Shown here piece after piece: positions 45,860-53,234 of a stretch of 64,000 bases of DNA (the first letter of the stretch is position 1; every line of letters starts with the position of its first letter). The position numbers were made by a program, and so were the translations under genes. The notes under the pieces are model-generated. The model searched no databases. It saw nothing but the letters and a program-made list of their open reading frames with translations, and was not told the DNA's origin. This DNA is from Bacteroidales bacterium (lineage in GTDB: Bacteria > Bacteroidota > Bacteroidia > Bacteroidales > UBA12077), in contig JAEINU010000003.1 in the NCBI GenBank assembly GCA_016342685.1, positions 124,001-188,000 of the forward strand. The letters are read 5' to 3'.

Positions 45860-46801
45860 ATGTATTCTAATCTATCAAATTTTTCGGAAGGTGTTGATGA
45901 CTCGTTTGTAATTATTTTTGGAATAATTGCATTTTTCTTGGTTGCATTAACAGCTGTATTAATTTATTTTTTAATTCGATATCGTGAGGAAAGAAATCCT
46001 GTACCAACAGAAATAGAAGGAAATGTGTGGCTAGAAATAATTTGGACAGTTATTCCTTTAGGCTTGGTATTAGGTATGTTTTACTATGGATGGATGGCCT
46101 GGATTCCAATGATGCAAAAGGCTCCCGAAGAGTCCATTGAAATAAAAACTACAGCGCAAATGTGGTCGTGGAAATTTGAATATGAGAACGGTAAAAAAAC
46201 AGATACTTTATATATTCCGAAAGGAAAACCTGTTGAACTTTTATTAACATCACCTGATGTTTTACATAGTTTATATATTCCAGCATTCAGAGTAAAACGA
46301 GATGTTGTACCTGGCAGAGTTACTGAAATGTGGTTCGAGGCTAATAAGGTGGGATCGTATGACCTATTTTGTGCAGAATATTGTGGATTGCAACATTCAT
46401 TTATGACAACAGAAGTGGTGGTTATGACACAAGAGAAATACGATGAATGGTATATTGATACAACGGCAGCAGCTAAGATAATGGCAACTCCTGGAGCAGC
46501 AGGGTTACAAGTTTTACGTGATAATGGTTGTATTGCATGTCATTCTTTAGATGGATCAAAATTAGTTGGGCCAAGTTATAAGGGTATTATGGGACATGAG
46601 GTGGAGGTAATTACCAATGGAAAAGAAAAAACTGTTCTTGTTGATGCAGAATACATTAAGAATTCAATTTATAATCCTGATGCAGATCTTGTAAAAGGAT
46701 TTACTAAAGGTTTGATGAGATCCTATAAAGATGAACTTTCGGATGAGGAAGTAGAGCAAATTATTGTATACTTGGAAACGCTTTCCGATAAAGAGCAATA
46801 A
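45860..46801 (+). CDS. ctaC: Cytochrome c oxidase subunit II with fused cytochrome c domain (caa3 type)
   Basis: A 313-residue subunit II. Two N-terminal transmembrane helices (about 18-40 and 62-85) are followed by a periplasmic cupredoxin domain with the CuA site: HSLYIPAFRVKRDVVPGR and LFCAEYCGLQHSFM (about residue 170). A C-terminal cytochrome c domain has NGCIACHSLDGSKLVGPSYK (about 224-243) and a later GLMRSYKDELSDEE stretch with the Met ligand. Electrons pass from ActE or ActA through this heme to CuA. Subunit II is the last gene of the operon here, after I, III and IV. Confidence 0.95.
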   Translation: MYSNLSNFSEGVDDSFVIIFGIIAFFLVALTAVLIYFLIRYREERNPVPTEIEGNVWLEIIWTVIPLGLVLGMFYYGWMAWIPMMQKAPEESIEIKTTAQMWSWKFEYENGKKTDTLYIPKGKPVELLLTSPDVLHSLYIPAFRVKRDVVPGRVTEMWFEANKVGSYDLFCAEYCGLQHSFMTTEVVVMTQEKYDEWYIDTTAAAKIMATPGAAGLQVLRDNGCIACHSLDGSKLVGPSYKGIMGHEVEVITNGKEKTVLVDAEYIKNSIYNPDADLVKGFTKGLMRSYKDELSDEEVEQIIVYLETLSDKEQ

Positions 46802-46813
46802 GTACTATTTTAT

Positions 46814-46882
46814 GTCATCCCCAACTTGATTGGGGATCTCAATAATTATTTGAAATTAGATTCCCGTTTTTACGGGAATGAC
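46814..46882. repeat. Pair of hairpin elements with GTCAT/ATGAC ends (copy E)
   Basis: 46814-46838 (GTCATCCCCAA, stem ATCCCCAA/TTGGGGAT) and 46859-46882 (stem TTCCCGT/ACGGGAA, ending ATGAC) are inverted and lie between the convergent subunit II and heme O synthase genes. They may act as a bidirectional terminator. Same ends as the CTGAGCTTGTCGAAG elements but different stems. Confidence 0.8.
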
Positions 46883-46901
46883 AGGAAAGATAACAAAATA
46901 A

Positions 46902-47786
46902 TTAAAAAAGATAATCAATAATTAATAATATCATAACAAGAATCATGAAAGCATTTATTTCGATAAATGCTTTTTTGTAATTAAACCCCTTCGATTTGCT
47001 AAATATTATTCTGTATAAGGAAATAGGTAGCAGAACATTTATCGAAATCAATATAATTGTTAATATCTTAGATTGAATTATACCAAAATAAGGAAATAAC
47101 AGAGACGCTAATGATGTTGCTATTATCCATGCAAAAATGATTCGTTTAATTTGATTGTCGGAGAAAAAACGATGTAAAACACCAAGGCCAGCTTTTTCGT
47201 AATCATCGGCATATTTAATATGCAAAATCCAGAAATGGGGGATTTGCCACATATAAATAAAAAATGAGATGAATATTATTACTGGGTTTAACAGGCTCGC
47301 GCTAGCTGCACTCCATCCAATAAGTAATGGAGTAACTCCCGTTAATGATCCGGGAACTACGGCAAATGCAGTTTTCTTTTTTAGAAAGGTGTATAGGCCA
47401 TTGTACCACAGTAGGTTTAATAATCCTAAAGTTGCAGGAATTGTACCAGTTTTAAAATAAAGAATTGTAAATCCAATAATGCAAAGAACGATAGCTAATA
47501 AAAGTCCAGTAGTTTCGGACATTATCCCAGATGGAATTGGGCGATTCTTTGTTCTTGACATGATGGCATCAGTAGATCTTTCCTGATACTGGTTTAAGGC
47601 AGAAGCTCCGCCAGAAAGAAAAAATACTCCCAAAATCACAAAAACTATTTTGATGTCAAGAATTGAGTTTGCAATTAAATATCCTGTTGCTGCAGAAAAA
47701 CTTACAGCTAAAGAAACTCCCAAACGCATAAGTTTTGGGAGTGAAGTAAGATTATTCAAAATGTCATGCTGAGCTTGTCGAAGCAT
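46902..47786 (-). CDS. cyoE: Heme O synthase (protoheme IX farnesyltransferase)
   Basis: An integral membrane prenyltransferase of the UbiA superfamily that adds a farnesyl group to heme B, the first step to heme O/A for the oxidase. About eight to nine helices; the catalytic Asp-rich motif is NQYQERSTDAIMSRTKNRPI (about residue 65), with the second aspartate site near KYADDYEKAGLGVL. No upstream ATG exists except the one at 47786, which lies inside a repeat element and yields the N terminus MLRQAQHDI; a TTG at 47804 is also possible. The first UbiA helix begins only at about residue 20. It follows the SCO gene closely. Confidence 0.9.
   Translation of the reverse strand: MLRQAQHDILNNLTSLPKLMRLGVSLAVSFSAATGYLIANSILDIKIVFVILGVFFLSGGASALNQYQERSTDAIMSRTKNRPIPSGIMSETTGLLLAIVLCIIGFTILYFKTGTIPATLGLLNLLWYNGLYTFLKKKTAFAVVPGSLTGVTPLLIGWSAASASLLNPVIIFISFFIYMWQIPHFWILHIKYADDYEKAGLGVLHRFFSDNQIKRIIFAWIIATSLASLLFPYFGIIQSKILTIILISINVLLPISLYRIIFSKSKGFNYKKAFIEINAFMILVMILLIIDYLF
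47763..47786. repeat. REP-like element at the start of heme O synthase (copy D)
   Basis: Contains GTCATG plus CTGAGCTTGTCGAAG, then CAT. Read on the minus strand it encodes the in-frame N terminus MLRQAQHD and its last triplet is the ATG start codon of cyoE. Confidence 0.85.
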
Positions 47787-47807
47787 TATATTATGTTTCT
47801 TCAATAT

Positions 47808-48590
47808 TTAAGCTTTCTTTTTTGATCTGCTTTTGCTAATTATTAATCCTAAAAATACGAGTACGGCTATAAATAAAGTTAAAGTTCCAGTCACTCGGGT
47901 CACGCTTAATGTATAACTCTGTCCTTGTGGATCATAATTAAAACAATATTGTAAAACTTTATTTATTGTTGGTTTTGCCAGACCCTTTTGTGCTTCAATG
48001 ATTGCCATTTTTAAATCAAATGGTAAAAAATCAAGCCCGTATAAATAGCGAGTGATTTTTCCATCTGGACTTAAAAGAATCAATCCGGAAGGATGCGCAA
48101 AATCAAGTCCTGTAGCTTTGTATTTAAACCCAACAGCTTCTGTTATTGCATCAATATTTTCTTTATCTCCAGTAAGGTACATCCAGTGATCTGCTTTTTC
48201 TTTTACGATATTTTGAATAAAATTATTCTTCTTTTTTTGCGCTTTTGCAGGAGTATCACTAACATCAAAACTGATAGTTAGAATTTGGTAATCTTTACCC
48301 AATTCCATATCAATTTTTTCTGCAACTCTGGAAATGCTTTCCTGCAATGGATTGCAAACACCAGGGCAGTTGAAATAAACAAAAGATAAAACGGTAGGTT
48401 TATCGATAAGTTCTCGAAGAGTTACTACAGTATTCTCTTCACTATTAAATGTTAAATCCAAAGGAATTGTATCTTCCAGATGTTCTAACCAGCCAATTTC
48501 AACAATTTCTTTGACTATTGGTTCCTGGCTTTGCAGATTTGATAATCCAACAAAGAATAAAATGAATATTGATATCGTAATTTTTCTCAT
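47808..48590 (-). CDS. SCO1/SenC family copper chaperone
   Basis: A 260-residue thioredoxin-fold protein for building the CuA centre of oxidase subunit II. A signal peptide (about 1-21) precedes the domain; the copper-binding motif is FVYFNCPGVCNPLQE (CxxxC, about residue 75), with the conserved later histidine in LDFAHPSGLILLSPDGK (about 165). Unlike many SCO proteins it has a C-terminal transmembrane helix (LTLFIAVLVFLGLIISK) followed by a basic tail, so it would be anchored at the C terminus. It precedes cyoE by only ~20 bp; both serve oxidase maturation. Confidence 0.9.
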   Translation of the reverse strand: MRKITISIFILFFVGLSNLQSQEPIVKEIVEIGWLEHLEDTIPLDLTFNSEENTVVTLRELIDKPTVLSFVYFNCPGVCNPLQESISRVAEKIDMELGKDYQILTISFDVSDTPAKAQKKKNNFIQNIVKEKADHWMYLTGDKENIDAITEAVGFKYKATGLDFAHPSGLILLSPDGKITRYLYGLDFLPFDLKMAIIEAQKGLAKPTINKVLQYCFNYDPQGQSYTLSVTRVTGTLTLFIAVLVFLGLIISKSRSKKKA

Positions 48591-48601
48591 TTTGGGTTTT
48601 A

Positions 48602-48985
48602 TTAAATTCCTGATTCGTTTTCTCCTTTTTGGTAGATTCCTGCAATCATTAAGGCACCTCCCATTAGAGCGAGATCTTTTAAAAGCTCAACCATGGCAAA
48701 CATCTTTGTTGATGCATCAAATAATTGAGGAATATGGATAGTTAGTATAAATAACAAAAGCATTATAGCTAAAAGTATACATGATAATTTGATATATCTC
48801 TTAATAATAATACTGATACTTGCAGCTATAAGTGCTAATCCTGTTAGAAGAATTGTAAAACTCGATCCGGGGATAAATGAAGTTAGCATACCGGTGTAAA
48901 AATCTACCATAAAAAAATGGTTCAATCCAAAAACAGCAAAAGGTAGAGCAAATAAAATTCTTCCAATAGTCGTAAGGTATTTCAT
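48602..48985 (-). CDS. DoxX-family membrane protein
   Basis: A 127-residue protein with four transmembrane helices of the DoxX type: IGRILFALPFAVFGLNHFFM, then FTILLTGLALIAASISIII, LSCILLAIMLLLFILTIHIP and LLKDLALMGGALMIAG. The family is loosely tied to redox and quinone functions; the exact role is unknown. The frame extends to 49051, but the ATG at 48985 (MKYLTTIGRIL) is the natural start. It lies 11 bp before the SCO gene and may belong to the same oxidase-assembly transcript. Confidence 0.82.
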   Translation of the reverse strand: MKYLTTIGRILFALPFAVFGLNHFFMVDFYTGMLTSFIPGSSFTILLTGLALIAASISIIIKRYIKLSCILLAIMLLLFILTIHIPQLFDASTKMFAMVELLKDLALMGGALMIAGIYQKGENESGI

Positions 48986-49068
48986 ATGATTCGTTTTAGT
49001 TAAATATCTATATGATAGTATTATAATAGTAAAAAAAATACCGAATTGCAAAAATCAAAGATTCTTAC

Positions 49069-49416
49069 TTATTCTGTTAATACAGTATGGCCTTTGGCTT
49101 CGTATCCGAGCTCATTGATTGCTGCTTCAACTTTTAGGATATCAATTTTTGTAGAATCGAACTCAAACACAGCAGTTCCATTTTCATGATTTGCTTTTGA
49201 TGCATAAACACCCTCGAAATCATTAATTGTTTTTTGAATTGCTTTTTCGCAACCGGTGCATGTCATTCCATCAATGGCAAGTTCAACTTTCTGAACATTA
49301 ATCATTTCTACTTTTACAATTGGTTCTTTTGGTTGGTCTATGGAGGTTTCTTTAGGAGCATTCTGACAAGCAAATGCAAGTAAAATAATCGAAATAGATA
49401 AAAGTCTGATTTTCAT
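49069..49416 (-). CDS. Heavy-metal-associated (HMA) domain lipoprotein
   Basis: A 115-residue exported lipoprotein (KIRLLSISIILLAFAC; lipobox Cys17). After a linker it carries one HMA ferredoxin-like domain with IDGMTCTGCEKAIQ, the metal-binding MxCxxC (here MTCTGC), and the typical LKVEAAINELGYEA ending. HMA domains bind Cu(I) or similar soft metals. Being next to DoxX, SCO and heme O synthase genes suggests it supplies copper to the oxidase at the periplasmic face; that is an inference from context. It is likely the head of the minus-strand assembly cluster. Confidence 0.85.
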   Translation of the reverse strand: MKIRLLSISIILLAFACQNAPKETSIDQPKEPIVKVEMINVQKVELAIDGMTCTGCEKAIQKTINDFEGVYASKANHENGTAVFEFDSTKIDILKVEAAINELGYEAKGHTVLTE

Positions 49417-49544
49417 AAGGCAAGTTAATTAGGTTTAAGGTAAAATTAAAGACTACTAAATTTAATTAAAAATACAATACAAGTCAAAGAAAGTTCAATG
49501 GGTCTATTAAAGAATTGAAAATCAGAAACAAACTTACTGCATTG

Positions 49545-50612
49545 TTAATGTAGATTCATTTTCCTCGAAAATTCCTTCCAGAATTCCAAATGAAAATCAT
49601 ATGAATCGGAATCGATCAGAATTTGTTTTCCAGATTTTAATTCATCGGTAGGATTTATTCTACATATAATCTCCTGATTGTGCAAGTAAGTTCCTTCAGG
49701 GTGAAATTGTATTCCTAAAACATTTGGGTACTTTTTATGAGCAATAGCTTCAATAATTTTACCGTCAGTTGAGGTAGCTATAATCTTTAAATCTTTTCCT
49801 AAACTTTCAATTGCTTGATGATGATTGCTATAAACTAAAGGCTTGTTGTTTTTATTGTATTTACCAACAATTTGTTCTAAATCTGAAATTTTTATTTCAT
49901 GAAAATTCCCAGAGAACAAAGAGGAATCGTTCACTAAATTATTGTTGTAATTTCTATGTTGAGTATTATTGTCAGATTTCAAAACTTTCTCAATCGTGGT
50001 TAATTCATAAATTTCTGATGGAATATCCTGAACCATTGTTCCTCCAGTTGCCACATTCATTGTTTGCATTCCCAAGCAAATTCCATAAATCGTATAATCT
50101 GGATTTGCTTCCAACAGTGGAACAAAACCTGAATTTTGACTGCCGCCCAAAAGGTGAAATAAAAAAGAAGCTTCCATGTAATGTCTATAAGGATCTGTCA
50201 TTCTTGTTACCAATCCTGTTTGTTCACCATAAATTGCAGGAGGTAAATCTGGTCCGCCAAAAAAGAAAATGCCATTGCTTTTTTCGAAAAGATCTGTAAA
50301 AATATTGGAGCAGTTGTTCTTTGTGTATAATTGATCTTGTAGGAGTTCTTCTTTAATTTCTATCAATTTTATAAACGACAATTCCTTTTCTTTAATAAAA
50401 GTTTCCGATTTTGAATAATCATAATTTTCCTTAGAATGATAAACGCCAATGATCTTTAAGCTATCAATTTCAATTATTCCTTGATGAATCAAATGATTGA
50501 AAAGATCTAAATTGTATTCGGTTGGATGAACAAATATTAGTGTGTTTTCTTGAGAAAAGGATGTGAAATAAATACAAAAGGAAAGAAGAATAAATAGAAA
50601 TGACTTTTTCAT
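49545..50612 (-). CDS. Exported class-I glutamine-amidotransferase-fold hydrolase (peptidase C26-like)
   Basis: A 355-residue protein beginning with a signal peptide (MKKSFLFILLSFCIYFTSFS then Q); the frame extends to 50681, but the ATG at 50612 gives the natural signal sequence. An N-terminal ~90-residue Rossmann-like part (NTLIFVHPTEYNLDLFNHLI) precedes a gamma-glutamyl-hydrolase-like domain. That domain shows GIFFFGGPDLPPAIYGEQ, YGICLGMQTMNVATGG (nucleophile Cys) and GIQFHPEG (His-Glu). Family members hydrolyse gamma-glutamyl amides, but usually in the cytosol. The export signal suggests periplasmic action on an unknown substrate. It is 15 bp after the GNAT gene. Confidence 0.82.
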   Translation of the reverse strand: MKKSFLFILLSFCIYFTSFSQENTLIFVHPTEYNLDLFNHLIHQGIIEIDSLKIIGVYHSKENYDYSKSETFIKEKELSFIKLIEIKEELLQDQLYTKNNCSNIFTDLFEKSNGIFFFGGPDLPPAIYGEQTGLVTRMTDPYRHYMEASFLFHLLGGSQNSGFVPLLEANPDYTIYGICLGMQTMNVATGGTMVQDIPSEIYELTTIEKVLKSDNNTQHRNYNNNLVNDSSLFSGNFHEIKISDLEQIVGKYNKNNKPLVYSNHHQAIESLGKDLKIIATSTDGKIIEAIAHKKYPNVLGIQFHPEGTYLHNQEIICRINPTDELKSGKQILIDSDSYDFHLEFWKEFSRKMNLH

Positions 50613-50626
50613 GAATAAATTTTTAA

Positions 50627-51163
50627 TTATAAAGTTGATTCTGCTACAAAATCTGATTTTAATAAAGAACAGATTAAACAATCTTGCACTTGGTTATTCT
50701 TTAGAATAGCACCTTTTAAGTAGGCTTCTTCTTTAAAACCACATTTTTTTAATACTCTGATTGATGCAATGTTTGATTCAAAAATAGTTGCGAATATTCT
50801 GTTAATATCAAAAGTTTTAAAAGAATAATCGACCATTGCATTAATTGATTTTGTTGTTATTCCTTTGTTCCAATATTTTTCGCCAATCCAATAACCAATT
50901 TCAGCACTCTTTCTAAAAACATCCGTTTGTAAAATAATTCCAATTCCACCAATTGCTTTGCCTTTATATTCAATTGCAAAATTTGTTAAGGGCTTATCTT
51001 GATTTGCAATCTCAATCCATTGTTTTGCTGCTAATTCGGTATATGGATAAGGAAATTCATCGCGTAAATTATCCCATATTTTTTTATTGTTGGCATTGCG
51101 AGATAAAGATTTTATATCTTTTTCTTGCCAATTTCTTAGTATTATGTTACCTAAATTTATCAT
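50627..51163 (-). CDS. GNAT-family N-acetyltransferase (RimJ/RimL type)
   Basis: A 178-residue acetyl-CoA-dependent acetyltransferase of the Acetyltransf_3 class. It begins INLGNIILRNWQEKDIKSLS, has the acceptor-side AIGGIGIILQTDVFRKSAEI, the acetyl-CoA P-loop region YWIGEKYWNKGITTKSINAM and the C-terminal SIRVLKKCGFKEEAYLKGAI. Such proteins acetylate ribosomal N termini, antibiotics or small amines; the substrate is not predictable. It is followed 15 bp later by the exported amidotransferase-fold gene and is divergent from the sensor kinase. Confidence 0.88.
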   Translation of the reverse strand: MINLGNIILRNWQEKDIKSLSRNANNKKIWDNLRDEFPYPYTELAAKQWIEIANQDKPLTNFAIEYKGKAIGGIGIILQTDVFRKSAEIGYWIGEKYWNKGITTKSINAMVDYSFKTFDINRIFATIFESNIASIRVLKKCGFKEEAYLKGAILKNNQVQDCLICSLLKSDFVAESTL

Positions 51164-51267
51164 AATATAGTAAGGTTAAATATAATAACTTATTTAATAA
51201 AGACGTAAGTTTTGTTAAACTCTGTTAACAATTTATCTACAAAAATAGATTTCAGTATCTTAGCAAG

Positions 51268-52545
51268 ATGAGAAAGCCTGCAATTCGTTTGGTTATTTTA
51301 CTAGGTGTAATTTCAATTATTGGAGTTATTGCTATTCAAGTTTATTTTTTTCAAATAACATTCAATAACGAAGAGCGAAAATTGAACCAAAAAATTCAGG
51401 TAGCACTATGGGAGGTGGTTGAACAAATCTACGATTTGAACAATATTGAATTTGTTGGAGACAATCCTGTTTTTCAGTATTCGTCCGATTATTTTGTTGT
51501 TAATGTTAACGATTTTATCGATTCGGAAATCCTTGAACACTATTTGCTTAAAACCTTCGAAAAACAAAATATCAAACTCGATTTTGAATATGCAATATAC
51601 GATTGTCAAACGGATGCAATGCTATATGGAAGATATGTAAATCTGAATGACAAAAAGGAAAAATCATCGAAAATAACTTTGCAAAAACACGATGAGTTTG
51701 TATATTATTTTGGGATTTACTTTCCTTGGCGAAATCAACATATTCTAGGAAATATCAATTCTGTTTATTATTTATCAGCAATATTGATTTTTGTAATCTT
51801 ATTTTTGGCTTATGCTTTGATTGTTATTATGCAACAACGCAGGTTTTCCGAGTTACAAAAAGATGTTGTAAATAATCTCACGCATGAGTTTAAAACTCCT
51901 TTATCCTCAATAGCTTTGTCGGCAGATGTTTTACAAGAAGATGATATTACCAAAGAGCCAGACCGAATTAAAAACTATTCCAATATAATTAAATCGCAAA
52001 CAAAGTATTTGTTGAGTCAGGTTGAAAAGACGCTTGGGATGAGCGAAATCGAAAATACCAATAAATTAAATAAAGAGCAATTTAATCTTTCAAATCATTT
52101 AGAAACTTTAGTTGGAAATATTCAATGGAGATTAGAGCAGAAAAATGGAAAAATAAATTTGAATATTCATTTACATGATTTAAAGATTTATGCTGACAAA
52201 TTCCATTTTAACAATCTTATTTTAAATATTATAGACAATGCAATAAAATATAATAAGCAAGAGCCCATAATTACAATCTCAACTAAATTATTAAAAAACA
52301 ATGTTTTGTTAAAGATTGCCGATAATGGAATTGGTATTGATGAAAAATATCAAAAACGAATTTTCAAGAAGTTTTTTAGAGTCCCAACCGGGAATGTGCA
52401 TAATGTCAAAGGTTTTGGACTGGGTTTAAGTTATGTGCGCGATATTGTGAAACAACATAAATGGAAACTGAAATTAGAAAGTGGTTTAAATAAAGGAACA
52501 ATTATTTCTATTTTTATTCCGATAAAAAGAAAAAATGGAGAATAA
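51268..52545 (+). CDS. Sensor histidine kinase
   Basis: A 425-residue membrane kinase with two transmembrane helices (about 7-28 and 167-188) flanking a ~135-residue periplasmic sensor domain of unknown ligand. The dimerisation domain has the phospho-accepting histidine in NNLTHEFKTPLSSIALS (about residue 207). The ATPase domain has the N box NIIDNAIKYNK, G1 IADNGIGID, the F box and G2 GFGLGLSYVRDIVK. There is no HAMP domain. It overlaps the response regulator gene by 11 bp, a standard two-component pair. The signal it senses cannot be told from sequence. Confidence 0.93.
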   Translation: MRKPAIRLVILLGVISIIGVIAIQVYFFQITFNNEERKLNQKIQVALWEVVEQIYDLNNIEFVGDNPVFQYSSDYFVVNVNDFIDSEILEHYLLKTFEKQNIKLDFEYAIYDCQTDAMLYGRYVNLNDKKEKSSKITLQKHDEFVYYFGIYFPWRNQHILGNINSVYYLSAILIFVILFLAYALIVIMQQRRFSELQKDVVNNLTHEFKTPLSSIALSADVLQEDDITKEPDRIKNYSNIIKSQTKYLLSQVEKTLGMSEIENTNKLNKEQFNLSNHLETLVGNIQWRLEQKNGKINLNIHLHDLKIYADKFHFNNLILNIIDNAIKYNKQEPIITISTKLLKNNVLLKIADNGIGIDEKYQKRIFKKFFRVPTGNVHNVKGFGLGLSYVRDIVKQHKWKLKLESGLNKGTIISIFIPIKRKNGE

Positions 52546-53233
52546 AGTAGCAAGAATATTATATGTCGAAGATGATGAAACCTTAAGTTTTATTACCATT
52601 GATAATTTAACTCGAAAAGGATTCGAAGTAATTCATGCTGAGAATGGGTTAGATGCTATGAATTTATTTTCAAAAGAGCAGTTCGATATTTGCCTTTTTG
52701 ATGTGATGCTACCAAAAATGGATGGGTTTGATTTAGCTCACAAGGTTCGTTCCGTAAATCAGGAAATTCCGATATTGTTTATTACAGCCAAGACTTTACC
52801 CGAGGATCGTATAAAAGGTTTGCTTATTGGTGCTGACGATTACATAACAAAACCTTATACAATGGAAGAGTTAATTCTTCGAATCAAGGTTTTTCTTAAA
52901 CGAAAACGAATCGTTGATTCCGATGATGAAAACAACATTTCGAAAATAAGTGCAACTACAATTAATTGGGAAGATCTTAAAATAATTACAAACAACAAAG
53001 AGCAAAAAATCACATATCGGGAAGCGGAGTTGTTAAAGTTCTTTATAGAAAATAAAAATACAGTTATTACCCGTGAAAGAATTTTAAATGTTTTATGGGG
53101 CGAAAACGATTATTTCGCTGGACGCAGTTTAGACGTATTTATAACCCGACTCAGAAAATATTTCAAGAGCGATTCTAAAATCTCAATTGAAAATAAACAC
53201 GGAGTTGGATTCATTTTTAAAGTAAATGAATAA
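52535..53233 (+). CDS. OmpR-family response regulator
   Basis: A 232-residue DNA-binding regulator. The receiver domain (about 5-120) has the acidic pair VEDDE, the phosphorylated aspartate in CLFDVMLPKMDG (about residue 55), the switch ITAKT and the lysine in DDYITKPYTMEELI. The C-terminal winged helix (about 140-230) shows ITYREAELLKFFIENKNTVI, then TRERILNVLWG and RSLDVFITRLRKYF. It is the partner of the kinase that overlaps it. Target genes are unknown; nothing nearby shows a repeated binding site. Its stop is one base from that of the convergent U32 gene. Confidence 0.94.
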   Translation: MENKVARILYVEDDETLSFITIDNLTRKGFEVIHAENGLDAMNLFSKEQFDICLFDVMLPKMDGFDLAHKVRSVNQEIPILFITAKTLPEDRIKGLLIGADDYITKPYTMEELILRIKVFLKRKRIVDSDDENNISKISATTINWEDLKIITNNKEQKITYREAELLKFFIENKNTVITRERILNVLWGENDYFAGRSLDVFITRLRKYFKSDSKISIENKHGVGFIFKVNE

Positions 53234-53234
53234 T

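Noticed and set aside
49811-50299. 162-codon plus-strand ORF opposite the C26-like gene
   Set aside because: Antisense to a gene with signal peptide and catalytic triad; composition is cysteine- and phenylalanine-rich noise.
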